64,000 nt of DNA from Aphelenchoides besseyi (GCA_024699855.1 JAMPIQ010000001.1:1426001-1490000); one strand, 5' to 3'; shown: positions 34,083-46,340, numbered from the stretch's first letter. Made by a program: numbers and translations. Notes: generated by a model not told the origin, from the sequence alone.

Positions 34083-34254
34083 CATTCACGATATACGTTA
34101 TTCTTCGTTGATTTGTCAAGTTTATTGTCAACAATTTCGGTCTCAGTGCGATGCATCCCGCCTGTTTTGAGTTCGAACGGAAGTGTGTGTATTCTGTTTT
34201 CGCTCACACATTTAGTCCTCATTTTATTAAATAGAGATTGTTAGAATATCATCA

Positions 34255-35381
34255 ATGGCTCTGATCAATTGGGGAATCATTTGTCCGGTAACTGTAGATG
34301 AAGAGACGTTGCCAAAACTGCGGTATGTTCGCGTGTTGTCGTTGATCATTGTTGTTGTTTTTCAGTGATTTCGGGAAGTGGTTTACGCAAAAGGTTCACG
34401 ACTATGGAATCAAGCACAATCAATTGTACAATTTCTTCGATGAGCCCGTTTGCATGATACAACTGAAGGGCACAGAAGAAGAGGCGGCCGAGAGTTTGGA
34501 TGAAACCTACGAGGTAAACAACTCGAAAACAAACGATTTCATCATTTTTTGCTTTCAGAGTTTGAGCAAAGAGCATCCGAACATCTCGTTTGTTTTGCAC
34601 ATTCTGCCACACAAACATTCGCGTGAATTCGACAAACTCAAAGAGATCACCAATCGTCTCGCACTCATCGGTCAAGGCGTCTTACTCGACAATGCGCTGA
34701 GCAAATTTGGTGGAGCTGATGAATCGGCCGTCTTCCACAACATCAATCAGTACATTGCTCGTCGTTTCGCTCAAATAGTCGACATAAAACAGTAAGAAAT
34801 TTACGTTTATTCGTATGTTTACAAGTGATTTTTCAGTGATCAACGTAAAATTTACATCGTTGTCAAACACTCGGCATTGCCGGTCAAAGAGCGAAATGCA
34901 CCGTCTTATCATATGGAAGACATTCACTCCACCGTGACTACAGTTCTTCATTCCGGTAATCGAAAACATCGAAAATAAACGTGATCATCGTCTTACAGAA
35001 CAAGTGATTCGCATGGCACAAACTCAACACGAAGCCAAATGTTTCCGACAAACCGCCATCGTTTGCGGTCTGCCCGAACATTATACTCGCTATCAGGTGG
35101 CCGAAATCTTTGCTCCACAGCCGGTTGCTTCGGTTCTGTTGACGTCGCGTTGTTGTGCGTTCGTCGATTTCTTCGAACCCAACGGCCCGCACAACGCCAA
35201 ATCGCACTTCGACGAGCACGTGTACGTCGACAAGCTTAGCAAAATGAGCTACAAGATTTCCGTTTGTCCGATCCAAAGTCGTTACCATCGTTTTGTCGAC
35301 AACGAAAAGCCCAATCGTCGGCTTTCATCATCGGGACGACGTCCATTGAACAAGAAAACAAACCACGACGTGTCTGTTTAA
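34255..35381 (+). CDS. Small protein with an Argonaute MID-like domain
   Basis: Five exons (34255-34322, 34366-34513, 34559-34791, 34837-34955, 34999-35381) encode 316 residues with the frame kept at every join. The first 180 residues resemble an Argonaute MID domain: ALINWGIICP at the start, a G(I)xHNQ segment, FVLHILPHKHSREFDKLK, then LALIGQGVLLDN. The guide-binding pattern Y-x3-K-x11-Q of Argonautes is met by F-x3-K-x10-Q. The later pocket lysines align with Tyr and Arg. No PAZ domain and no PIWI catalytic tetrad is seen. The C-terminal 140 residues (VVKHSALPVKERN, TRYQVAEIFAPQP, then a basic end) are not recognised. It could be a truncated, repurposed Argonaute, but other alpha/beta folds are not excluded. 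Confidence 0.6.
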
Positions 35382-35416
35382 AGTTCTTATTGTTGCTGAT
35401 TTGTTCGCTTTTTCCT

Positions 35417-35422
35417 AATAAA
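35417..35422 (+). terminator. Poly(A) signal AATAAA of the MID-like gene
   Basis: AATAAA 36 nt past the stop, in an otherwise empty 250-nt convergent gap. Confidence 0.6.
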
Positions 35423-35629
35423 TCTTTTGTTAATTTGTGCTCCTTTTATTAGACACGAAATCATTCAAAATCAACAATGTTCGAGAAACGAGCAGAAATA
35501 AATACTCAGGTTAAAGTTTACGAGATCTCTCGGCGTTTCATTCCTCATCCCGATAGTTTTGAAGGGCATTGAAACGGTTATTTCCAACAGTATTGTCCTA
35601 CAAATAGAATCGTTGCATCCGATGTTATT

Positions 35630-37615
35630 TCAGTCGGTTTTTACCTTCTTCTTTTTGTTATTTTTCGATTTTTTGGCTTTTGAAGCCGGAGTACCGTTAT
35701 CCGCCGTTGGAGTCGCCGGCGACGTGTTCGATGATGGAGCGGTTTCGGTTGGTGATGCCACCACTTCGGGAGTATGTTTCGTCGACTCGACTGGTGGCTG
35801 CTTTGTTGGAGTCTCGGGTTTCGGTTGATTTTCATCTTTGACCGTCACATTCGATTGATTCGATTGCTTGCGAGTAGCTCGATAATTTTTTTGTCTTCCG
35901 GGCGCCGGTTTAGGATTGCTTTGTGAGTTGGAAACCTCAGTTGTTCGAGGACCAGTTTCCTTGCACGAAGCGTTGTTCTTGTTGGTTTGATTATACACTA
36001 AGCGATTAAAAGATTCCTTATTAATACGTCGATGAGTCTCGCTGCGAGTTGTTGGATTATGCGAACGTTTTGCCGCCGATTCCTTCGACTGATCATCTGG
36101 ACTCTCTTTCATTGGAATAGTTCCCTTGCGAGTCAAAAGCTTCGGTTCGACAGCCGGCGGAGTAGGTGGTGTAACAGATTGCTGAGTCGGTTGCTCTTTT
36201 GGTGTTTGTGGAGTCGCAGTTGGCGGTTGTTGTTGCTGTTGTTGATCTTTCTGAAATGAAATAAATAGCACAAGGGAAGTATTCGCATTCTTACAGATCC
36301 ACGTTGTCCTCCTTTCTTTTCGGTTTCCATACGAGTCCATATAGCCATTTGAGCAGCGTGCGTATCGACCGGTTTGGCTTGTCCAAAAATACTTTGTTGA
36401 CTCGGCTTTTCGACCGGTGGTTTGCGTTGTTGTTCCTCGACTTGTGGTGGCATATCGTTGCGCGAATCGAATAGTGATGTTGGCTCACGAAAGTTGTTAC
36501 GATAACCGTCATTGCGATAGCGATCATCATTACGGTAATTGTCGTTACGATGATTGTCATTGCGATAGCCATCGTTGCGGTAACGATCATCGTGACGATT
36601 ACGATCATCATAGTTCGAACGCTGACGATAACCACCACCTTGTTGTGGATAGGCATTCGCACCACTCGCATATATCGGTCGATTAGCACCACTAAAATGG
36701 ACATCAACATACTTCGATTAGAACATTTTCCACTTACCGTTGCATATTTTCGGTAGGCACTTGACGAACATCATTTGATGATGACTTGTAATTCCGCGTA
36801 TTTCCCATGTTATTCTAAACGAAGAAATTCTACAAATTCACAGTTGGTCTCTTACTTGTTGATTTTGATTACGACGTTGATTACCACGAGCTTTATTGCC
36901 ACGATTATCGTTGCCGTAGTTGCTGTTCGTGTACGAAGTGCGAGATGTCGCTTCTTGCGGTTGTGCGATTGATGATTGTGAGCTCGGTGGTTGTGAGATC
37001 GGTGGTTGAACATCAGCGCTGGTTGGCGGAATCGAATAACAATACTTTTTTGTCAAATCTACGTATTCTACATCAACTTTGCGTTTGTACAAATCCGTCT
37101 TTTTCAACATAATCGCTTCGACCATCGCATCACGTGTAGTCAACTCGACCAGAACTTCGAGAGTTTGAGCGTTCGGCGGCGAACAAAAGTACAGATTCTT
37201 CACCTTGTTGTCACCACCAAAGAAGAAGTACACATCTTCGGGTGTAACATAATCGACCAAATTCGAAGCGAGAATAATGAATGGCTCTTCGCAATCGGCG
37301 ATTTCCGCTCGTATCACTTCTTCGCGTCGTTTGTTCTGAAAATCCCCACAAAGTTGTTTTCATTCAATTGAATTCGTTTACCTCGTATTTCTCGTCATTC
37401 TCGGTCATTTCGGCCCAATCTCCCATGTCGAAGTTGCAGCGTTTCATCAACTCACTGATCGTCACATTCTTCGACTTCTCCTCCTTGGCGGTCGAAGTCG
37501 TTTCGGCAACATTTGCTTCCTTTTCTTCGGCCGCTGTTGGTGTTGATTCTGCAACTGTCTCTCGTTGTTCACTTTCATTCGACGTCTTCACTTCTTTGAC
37601 ATTTGCGTCGCTCAT
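35630..37615 (-). CDS. eIF4B/eIF4H-like RRM protein
   Basis: Translation initiation cofactor of the eIF4A helicase, by family. The start is MSDANVKEVK at 37615. An acidic N-terminus with FDMGDWAEM, a DW-type motif seen in eIF4B/4H, leads to one divergent RRM (FIILASNLVDYVTPEDVYFF, then NKVKNLYF and KRKVDVEYVD). A Gln/Ser-rich linker is followed by a striking Arg-Asn-Asp-Tyr repeat block (units of RNDGYRND type, about 36460-36610), like the DRYG region of eIF4B. After it comes a Pro/Gln/Lys tail ending NNKKKKVKTD. C. elegans DRR-2 is the eIF4H-like relative, but this protein is longer and more eIF4B-like. A TTTGCAG on the minus strand about 40 nt before the ATG is a likely trans-splice acceptor. 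Confidence 0.78.
36460..36620 (-). repeat. In-frame Arg-Asn-Asp-Tyr repeat tract of the eIF4B-like gene
   Basis: Plus-strand sequence alternates near-copies of a 12-15 nt unit (for example cgttacgatgattgtcattg). On the coding strand this gives RND/YRN/DRY tandem peptides. Unit length varies, so slippage and length differences between strains are likely. Confidence 0.7.
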
Positions 37616-37771
37616 AACGTTAATAAGTTTTTCGCGTCAGTTTTGTTTTCTGCAAATACGTTAACGTCAACAGTAACTCGTATTCAACAGGTATGCACAG
37701 TCCATTAAACTGTTCGAACAACTTTAGACCCGATAGAAGTGAATTGTTTAACAAGCAAAACAACAAAATAT

Positions 37772-40700
37772 CTACAATTTTAAAATTCGTGTGTTCTTCT
37801 CCAATGGATCGTCAATGAACAGAGACTTCAACGCGGTTTCTGCTTCGATCAACGCCAAGTCAGAATGCAAACGAATCACTGGATCCTGGTCCTGACTACG
37901 TAAACGTCTTAATAACGAAGTTATTTGAGAGATTGAGTCTCTTAGTTCCTGGAATAGTTGATTAGATGTGTAAAGACATTCGATTACCGAAAACATTTCC
38001 GTTCGACAGGAAACTAAAATCGAACGAAGCAAATGTGCACTTGCTCTACGGATTATTGGATCAACGTTCCTGTCGAGTTTTGCAGCACAACATTGGATAA
38101 TCTGTAAAATGACATCATAAACCTGTTGGAGATTCAACACAAACCTCGTGAATGTTGTTGACAAACTTACGACCTCGACAAGCAACAATCAAGCTTGCAA
38201 GACCACTAAGCGAAGATGCACAAACAATTGGATCTTCGTTTCGTACATTCAAAAGAAAGAAAAGAGGAAGTTTGTCAAAGTAAAACGGTGCCAAATCTCC
38301 CAACTCTACGGCAACTTTGGCAAGCGCTTCTCCCAACTGAGCTTTACAACGTGCCTTCGTTGCTATTTTGTCTTTTGATAACTCTAAAATGGATCAATTT
38401 GAATAGAAACCAGTTCTCTGTCTGACCTTCAGCTTCTTCATCATCGCTATCTTGATTGTCGTCTTCAGTATTGTTGAATAGAAACATCATTTTGGGTAGG
38501 AACGTTGAGTGTTTCCATGAAGTCAACTCGACAAGTGCGTTTATGGTTGCCAAATAAACGTAGCTGTCAAAGTGACGGAGATTTTCTACAAAAATATAGA
38601 ATCAAATTCTGAAATCACTCACCTGTCAGACAGTCGAATACTTTTGTCAATCCGTCTTCGACTTCAGCAAAAATCGTCTCATCCCGTTTTCTCAGTAGCC
38701 GTTCGATTGAAATAATCGCGTGTCCACGTTCCGCTATTTCAATCGAACCGTCCATCTCGTCTGTGAAATCCGATCGCACAACATCAAGTAACTCCTTCGC
38801 TGTGATCTTCTTTTTGGTTCTTGTTTTCTTGGCTACTGAATTGTTGTGTTTGTCGTCCAATTCGAAAACATTCAAATAAATTGCCAATGTTTGTTGAGCC
38901 AAATCGCGGGCTCCCTTCAGACTTTCCAGTTCGAATTCGGGATGTGCATCCAAAACGGAAATGAAGTTCTCAATAGCGACAACAAGTTTCTTAAACTGCG
39001 TGGTCAACTAAAAAGAGCATGAATGTCAAGATGGCTTTCGAACTCACCATCTCCGACTTCTCACACTCGAACATCGCCAAACCACAGAAACTTAGCGCCA
39101 AATGCAACGTCTTCGCTCTCGTCTCCATGATCTCGTTGCTACGTGAAGACAGATCAAACTGAGAGATTTCGGCAAATTGAGTTTCCAAATCCAACGTGGA
39201 TTTTGTGATCATGACCTACAAGCACAACGTTTAAACTAAAAAGAAGTGAGCGTACCTCCGAAATTTCCATCAACTTTAACAGAAGATCGTCGTCCAACTT
39301 GTGTAGAGAGTCGTCGAAAAGCCGCTCAAAGACTCCCATGAAGTATTCGATGACCAAACGACAAGTTTCTGGATTGCCGTTGTTTTCATTTCTCGACACT
39401 TCAGATGACCATTTTGAATTGGAAATCGACCATTCCGCCTGTTCATTGAACTTTGCCCATTTTTTCATACAAACAGCAAGCAGATTGACCATAAATTTGC
39501 TTCGTTCTTTGTTGTAAACTTTGTCTACGGTTTCCAACAGTGAGCTCACGAACCAGTCGATTACAACCGTCAATTCTGCTTTTTGATCGGACTTTACATC
39601 CAATCGCACCGTATCGAAGTGTCGTGATAGTTTCTGTTTTTCCGTATTGTCCTCATTAACAATTTGGACTAAATTCTAAATTATATTCTTTTACTTCGAA
39701 TACCTCAATTAGAAACATACCACCGCCGATGTTGTCAACGAAAAATCTGGAATATTAGCGGACGTTATGGCAAGTAGTGTGTCGACAAGATATTCACTCT
39801 AAAATTGAACTTTAAACTTGGAGCGTTTGTCGCAAATTTACAGTTTCTAGCAGATCGTTCGTCGAATGCAAAACGCCATGAATCACTTTTTCAATGGCCG
39901 GCGGAAAGAATCGGAACTTTTTCTTTTGCTCTCCTTTTGTTTCGCACAACTGACCGTTCAATAGCATACACACTCCAAATAGCTGAACAGAAATGTCGTC
40001 AAATCGACCAAACAAAGTACTCACCTTATCCAATCGCTTCACAACCCTCAGATGCTTGAGCTTCGTCGAATGTTGTAACCACAACTCTGCCAACCATAAG
40101 CTTCCATCCAGATTAGCATCCCAGTAACCGAAGTCACTGTGAGGTTCAAAGAATTCCAATTTGTTGTTCCAAAACATTTCGAAGGGTCGTGTTATGAAGT
40201 CGACAAACACGATTTGCACTGGAGACGCTTTTTCCGGTGGTAAGTTGTCGGTTAACTCAATCAAAAATGCCAACAGTAAACTCAGCTTTTGTCCAAATTG
40301 AACGTTCTGAACAACGCAAACTCATGAAGAGATTTCAAATGTCAACTTACCAAAGATAATGTCCGGATTACTTTAAAAAAGTTGACCCGATTGCAGACGC
40401 TAAGAAGCAATTTAGCGAACGATTCACACGCGTTAGCATTTGTCCAAAAGTTGTCACTTCCTTAAATTCAGATAATCGGAAATCTCAAGCCACCAACTAA
40501 CCCAATTCATCGACCGCATTCAACAACGCTCGAGCACCTCCCGGTTGATTTGCTCGTTTCGACAAACGAAAATTTAAACTTTTCTGAAACACCTTTTAAA
40601 GCTAATGATCAACCAAAACCACTAACCTGTAGCCACGCATTTGGACCCTTTGCAATCGTTGAAGTCGTTTGGATCAGTTGAAAAAGCTGCCGACAAACCA

Positions 40701-41653
40701 CCACAGACGAAAAAGAATTCTCCACATATTCATCGTAAACGTTCACTTTTGACTTGCCGTAGTGCTTTAGCTAAAATTTGCATAAAATTAATCCAAAGCC
40801 CAAAACGTTTACGTGCTCAATTCCAATCAAAAAGTCGCCAAAGAACCTCGTGACCATGAGCTGTTTGAGCATTGGATGTGCTCGACTGAGAGTAACGAAT
40901 GTCTTCAGAAATTGTTCGATCTGAAATCGACCGTCACCCCAACTTCTTTGAGACAACTCACCGCGTTAATGCGCACCGATTCATCGGAAAATGGCGGCCA
41001 CAATTCGACCAATTTGCCCGACCATTCCGCTGATTTATTCAAACCTGAAAATGAACGTACGAGAAATAAGAGCTTCGAAATTACCGTTGATTGTTGATGG
41101 CACGAGAGTTATCACTTTGAGGACCGAAATTATTTTAACGACATCGTCAATTGCGCTAACGGGAAGCAGATTTTCGTTCGTCTCATCGTCGCTTATGAGT
41201 TCGGCAAACTGAAATCGAAATAAACAAAACAACCGCTTTCTGGTCGCCTACCCGACTGAGAAGTTTGCATACGAGAGTGGCATGTCGAATTCGTGGATCG
41301 ACGGTTTGGCCGGAAGTCGATTGGATATCGGAGTCGCATTCGACGTCGATTTTAAGATCGGAACTTGAAATCGCGTCCTGCAGATCCTCCAACTTCAATT
41401 GCAAGAAATTCATGTACGGATGAACTTGAAGTCGACATTCTCTGTCTGAACTCAAAATGCCCATTAGAGCGACCGAATAGTCGAACTCACCTTTTGATGG
41501 TTGTAAATTCGATGCCAACTTCAATAGATCCAATAAAGTGGACAGTTCTGTTTCTGGTGGGGACATTACAAAACGTTCAACTGCAATGAAATTCGGCATC
41601 TTCACGCGCTTAAAAGGACCGCGACACTTCACCGCCAAATCGATCTTCGACAT
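37772..41653 (-). CDS. TANGO6/Rtp1-like HEAT-repeat protein
   Basis: Large, mostly helical protein with many short exons, starting MSKIDLAVKCRGPFKRVK. The C-terminal third carries the Rtp1-type domains: LGDLAPFYFDKLPLFFLLN, EDPIVCASSLSGLASLIVAC, RRASAHLLRSILVSCRTEM, then SQDQDPVIRLHSDLALIEAE and DDPLEKNTRILKL. These match the end of human TANGO6 in order and spacing. Yeast Rtp1 helps nuclear import of RNA polymerase II; metazoan TANGO6 was linked to Golgi organisation and vesicle coats. Which role applies here is unknown. The N-terminal half is too diverged to align by eye, and the start is the first ATG in an open exon. It sits 157 nt upstream of the eIF4B-like gene on the same strand, a possible operon. 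Confidence 0.78.
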
Positions 41654-41866
41654 TCCGTGCACTTGTTGTGGCTTGTAGGATCGATTCTGGTGAAATGTTG
41701 GAGTTATCTTCGTCGGTTAAAACCCTAAACTTTTGAGTGTTTTTGCCAAATTTCAACAAACACATCGATCAGTTCGTATTATCGATTAATTTGTTTTTTC
41801 GTTTATTTTCTTTCCAGTTTTTCAGAATTCGTGTGTTGACGAGTTGCTAATTTGATGTCGTTTTAG

Positions 41867-44800
41867 ATGTCCAAGTTCTTCAAACTAGCTGAATCGAGTT
41901 CCGAGTCGTCGGAGAGCGAAGAATCCGACAATGAGGTTCAGGTCGCGACCAATCGTCCGGTGTAAGTTCTCGGAGTTTTCACTGTTTGTACGTTTGTTGT
42001 CTTCAGAATTCGAGATTTCGCTTATCCGAGTGATAGCGACGATGACACACCGAAGCGAGTTGTTCGAGCTCTAAAGGACAAAATGTACGAGGCACTAAAG
42101 GAGCAAATTCGACAGGGTCGTAATGCACGTAACATTAAGGACATGTAAGTAGATGGAAGTTGACAATCGAATTGTCGTGTTTTGTAGGTCCAAGTTACTA
42201 ACAAGTTTCGAGAGTTTGAACAAATCGTACGAGAAAACAAAGCCGGTGATCGCTCGTGAAGGACTTACAATCCCGCGTTTCTATATTCGCTATTTGGTCG
42301 AACTCGAAGATTTCCTGAATGAACAATGGGAAGACAAAGATGGACGAAAGGTGCGGTCAACTTTTGACTTTGTTTTGATGTTGTGTTTTAGAGTATGTCC
42401 AAATCGAATGCGAAAGGACTGGCAACTTTGCGTCAAAAGATTCGAAAGTACAACAAAGAATTTGAGTCGGAAATCAGCGCCTATCGTGAGGGCCCCGATC
42501 CAGTCGGCTATTCAAGCGGTGGTGGTGAAGACGACGAGGATGAGCCAGAAGCTCCAATGGTCGAAACCGCTCAGCCGGCAATTAAAAAACCTCCAAAAAG
42601 AGTAGTGGCCAAGGATTCCGATTCAGAAGCTGATTCGGAAGATTGGGGCTCAGATGATAACGAAGAAGAATCATCCGAATCAGATTTGGATTTAGAGGGA
42701 AAGCAGATGGAAGAGTTGCGGCGTTACTTCTTGAAGTAAGTTCAACTAACGAACGAATTTAATTTTAATGTTCAGAAAAACAATAACACCCAAAAATAAA
42801 CCAGAACGCCCAGATCGTCCAAAGAAGATCAAACCGAAAGTCGAGGAAGAAGATGATAACGACGGAGAATGGCAAAAGATTTCCCACAAAGACGATCCTA
42901 CCAAACCACTCTTCGATTCCAAAGCGGAGATCACAACTGCTGTAAGATTAAAGTCTACAATTACATTTGTAATTTTCGTTGTTTAGGCGGTCGTTGGCAA
43001 ACTCGAGGAAATTGTCTCACAACGTGGTCGTAAGAACACGAACCGAAAGGTTTTCGTTCGTCATCTTCAAGAGCTCTACAAAATCACCGTGGAAAACGAT
43101 TTGGGTGTTGGAGTTATGGCCAAAATCGTGTCCTCATTAGTTTCTTCGTTGTTCGAAATGGGCACAAAGATCACCGAAGCGATGGACTTTGAATCATGGA
43201 ATCGGTAAGTCGAATAGGAAGCTCATTTATGTTCAATTATTTAGCACTGCTGTTGCACTCGATGGTCTTTTGAATTTGTTAGCCGAGAATAGAGACGTAA
43301 AGATTTCCGTGAGCGTTACAGAAGAACAAGAAAACTTGTCGGTAATTGGATAACTTTTGATCCAACTGTTAATGTCTTCATGCCTAGGACTCAAGCAAAC
43401 CTTATCGTTTACATGGGTCGGTCATTATGCAGGTTAAACGATTGGATGACGAGCTGACAAAGATTTTCCAACAATGTGATTGTCATTCAACTGATTACAT
43501 CGAAAAGTGGTTTTGCAACTAATAACTCTTATTCGTTTGCTTCTTTCAGATTAAAAGGCGAGCAAACGTTTTGCACGTTGGTTGAGAAGGCTCAAGCGTA
43601 TGTTGATGATCGTGAAGGGACTGAAGGATTTGACTCTGAAGAATTGGCCACCGTCTATATGCTTCGAAGTGAGTAAAAATATTTGTCATAACAATAAGAG
43701 TCTTCTGCTTAGTTGAGCACTTGTACTACAAATACACTGAGGACCCTGAATCTGAAGCACTTATGGATCGCTTGTGCAAAAAGGTCTATTCGTTGAAAAA
43801 TGCCATGTTGCAACGTCAACGCGCTTTGTTATGTCAAATATATCATCACGCTTTGCACGATCGTTGGAACAAAGCCAAAGAGTTGTTGTTGATGTCACAT
43901 TTGCAAGTTATTGTCGATCACTCCGAAGCAAGTACTCAGGTAAGAGACTTCGAATCGAAGTGTATTACTCGGCGTTTCAGATTTTGTATAATCGTACAAT
44001 GTGTCAAATTGGTTTGTGTGCTTTCCGTCATGGCTTCATTCGTGAGGCTCATCAAAGTCTATCGGAGATTCACAACGCACAACGCGCCAAAGAACTGTTG
44101 GCTCAAGGCGTTGCACCGCGTCAAATGGATCGAACTCCCGAACAAGAGACACGCGAACGAGCTCTTCAAGTCCCGTATCATATGCACATCAATTTGGAAG
44201 TCATGGAGTGTGTCTATTTGATTTGTTCGATGCTGCTCGAAATTCCTAACATTGCATGCCATGAATACGACTTACGACGCCGTTTACTTTCACGTTCATT
44301 CCACTACCAATTAAAATTCTCGGAGCGTTCGCCGCTTATTGGACCGCCAGAAAATACGCGTGAGCACATTGTTGCCGCTTCTCGTGCAATGTTGAAAGGA
44401 GATTGGCGTAAATGTCGTGATTATATTATCAACGAGAAAATGAACACGAAAGTAAGTACATCTACAACTTGCGTGTTCAAGGATTCCGAGTTCAGGTATG
44501 GAATTTGTTCCGTGATGCTGATAAAGTTCGCGAAATGGTCATTGAACATATCCAGGAAGAAACGTTACGAACTTATTTGTTGATGTACTCGACCGTCTAC
44601 ACCACCGTCTCCTTTGACACGTTGTGCAATCTGTTCGAATTGGAACGTCAACGTGTTTATGCACTAGTCAGCAAAATGATCATTCAAGAGGAATTGAGTG
44701 CAACTTTCGATGAGCCATCCAACTGTCTTTTCATGCATCGTGTCGAGCCATCGCGTTTACAACTACTTGCGTTGAGTCTCACGGACAAATTGACTCAACT

Positions 44801-45081
44801 TTCCGAGAACAATGAACAAATCATCGAGCCACGTTGTGGTCGAAATTATACGGGACCCGGCAATTGGTACATGCAACGAACGGAACGAACCGGAGACGAT
44901 AAGATGCGTCGTGGAATGTACCAAGTAGGCAATTAGGGTCTCAAAAAACACTATTAATCGAATTTAGAACGATCGTCGTGGCGGCAACTACAATCAAGAC
45001 GGCAAAAACCGTAACTGGCCGCTGGGTGCAAATTCGGCTGCTCAGCAAGGAAATCGGCGTCGAGATGCGAAACGCTACTAA
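41867..45081 (+). CDS. eif-3.C: Eukaryotic translation initiation factor 3 subunit C
   Basis: eIF3c is a core scaffold of the eIF3 octamer on the 40S subunit. The start [20 protein letters not shown] is the family N-terminus, followed by two acidic Ser/Glu tracts that contact eIF1/eIF5 in other species. Landmarks follow: [108 protein letters not shown], and a PCI domain through [14 protein letters not shown] and [19 protein letters not shown]. The tail is Arg/Gly/Asn-rich ([17 protein letters not shown]) and ends at 45081. All joins use short GT-AG introns. Length and domain order are normal. Confidence 0.96.
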
Positions 45082-45837
45082 ACAGAAATCTGTTTTGAAG
45101 TCACGTTATTAAGTGCTTTTGTTTTCATAAATTATCTTCGATAAACAGTGTGTGTTAACGAATAAATTGTTGTTGTTCGAAGTTTTGGAGAGAATGATAA
45201 GTCAGTGGGGAGAACATTTATGATTGGAATACGCTCGTTTAACGTGGATTTTGATGTGAAGTTTGGTCCAAGCGGAGATCTCTCCGGAAATGGAAAACAA
45301 CGAGGCGGCAAAAAGAGAAGAGGCCCAGGCAAACCAGTTCTCTCTTCTTTCGGTGTGCCAAAGGGATAGAGAAAGTGCGCAATTTAAGCGGTCGGCCAAG
45401 TTCACAGTTTGTTAAAGCAACATAGCACATAGCAGCCTGACTTTTTCCACCGCCCGTCGCTTTTTGGAAGCCCATTAGCGCCATGAAGTCACGAAACGAA
45501 ATAATGTTTATGATGTCAGATTCGCGTTATCTAACTTCTATTTCAATTACTAGTACTCTAACAGTGGCCTATGCGATGACGCGCGTTTCTCAATCAATTA
45601 TATCGTTTCGGAGACTGGTGTTGGAAACAGCATTTCAATAACAAAATTACGACTTTCAGAACGCAATTTGATGCTAGAAATTGACGGATAGCCAAATTAA
45701 CCGTTTGGATTGACTCAGTCTTCTTTTCCCATAACAATTGCCGTGTCGACTTTAAGTTGTTCGCTTGGCTTGTTAAAAATGCAGTTGCCATCTGCAACTT
45801 ACAAATCTTTGTCACTAACCAATAACTACTTTAAGGA
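45082..45837. other. 750-nt region between eIF3c and the CaaX-box protein gene
   Basis: An AATAAA for eIF3c is at 45161-45166. No supported gene is seen in the rest. Short minus-strand frames here have no recognisable domain. Confidence 0.5.
45161..45166 (+). terminator. Poly(A) signal AATAAA of eIF3c
   Basis: AATAAA 80 nt past the eIF3c stop codon. Confidence 0.6.
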
Positions 45838-46315
45838 ATGGCTGATCGACCTTCCGCTAAATACAAGTCTTATGTTGTAAAAGGTAAGGTTCCGGCACTT
45901 AGCCACTATACAACAAACTGACTTCGTTGCAGAATGTGCTCAGTTTTCGCTTGAAGACGACGATGACACCACGCATCTGAACACGAACTCGAATGCGCGA
46001 AACGATGCCGAAAATGAGCCCTTGACTACGCAGTCGGGACAAACCAACGGAGCGGTTTTCAATCCGCCACGATTTGCCGAAAATAATCGAACTCCGGCTA
46101 ATTGGTCGCAAGAAGTACGTGGTAGTCGGGAGGCGTCGCGTTTAACCGACGAAATCGATTTGGATGGAGATCGTGATTCACATTCTGATGACGACTTAGA
46201 CCTTCTACCATCTCTTCCAACGAACACTAAGAATTCGGAGCGCAAACATCGAGTACAAAAGTTCTTTCTTTGTTTGAATCCCTACTTTGTTCGACCACGT
46301 TGTACGATTCTTTGA
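45838..46315 (+). CDS. Small acidic protein ending in a CaaX-type box (CTIL)
   Basis: Two exons encode about 145 residues: MADRPSAKYKSYVVK, a short intron (donor GTAAGG, acceptor TTGCAG), then ECAQFSLEDDDDTTHL. The middle is hydrophilic, rich in Asn, Asp, Glu and Ser (DEIDLDGDRDSHSDDDLDLL). The end is a basic and aromatic patch (ERKHRVQKFFLCLNPYF) followed by RPRCTIL and the stop. A C-terminal Cys-aliphatic-aliphatic-Leu after basic residues is what geranylgeranyltransferase I recognises, so membrane anchoring is predicted. I do not recognise the family. The AATAAA at 46335 and TRAPPC8 275 nt downstream on the same strand suggest a shared operon. Confidence 0.7.
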
Positions 46316-46334
46316 TTCTCCATTGATCTCAATC

Positions 46335-46340
46335 AATAAA
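46335..46340 (+). terminator. Poly(A) signal AATAAA of the CaaX-box gene
   Basis: AATAAA 20 nt past the stop, about 250 nt before the TRAPPC8 ATG. Confidence 0.6.

Noticed and set aside
33949..34244. Extended bestrophin tail reading to 34244
   Set aside because: It crosses the AATAAA at 34077 and ignores a good TTGTTGCAG acceptor. The spliced version ends just before the poly(A) signal.
35664..35828. Val/Gly-rich plus-strand frame near 35.7 kb
   Set aside because: It is antisense to the Pro/Thr-rich tail of the eIF4B-like gene and has no independent support.
36291..36710. Hydrophobic 139-codon minus-strand frame rich in Ile, Val and Met
   Set aside because: It is the alternative frame of the RND repeat of the eIF4B-like gene; the hydrophobicity is a by-product of the repeat codons.
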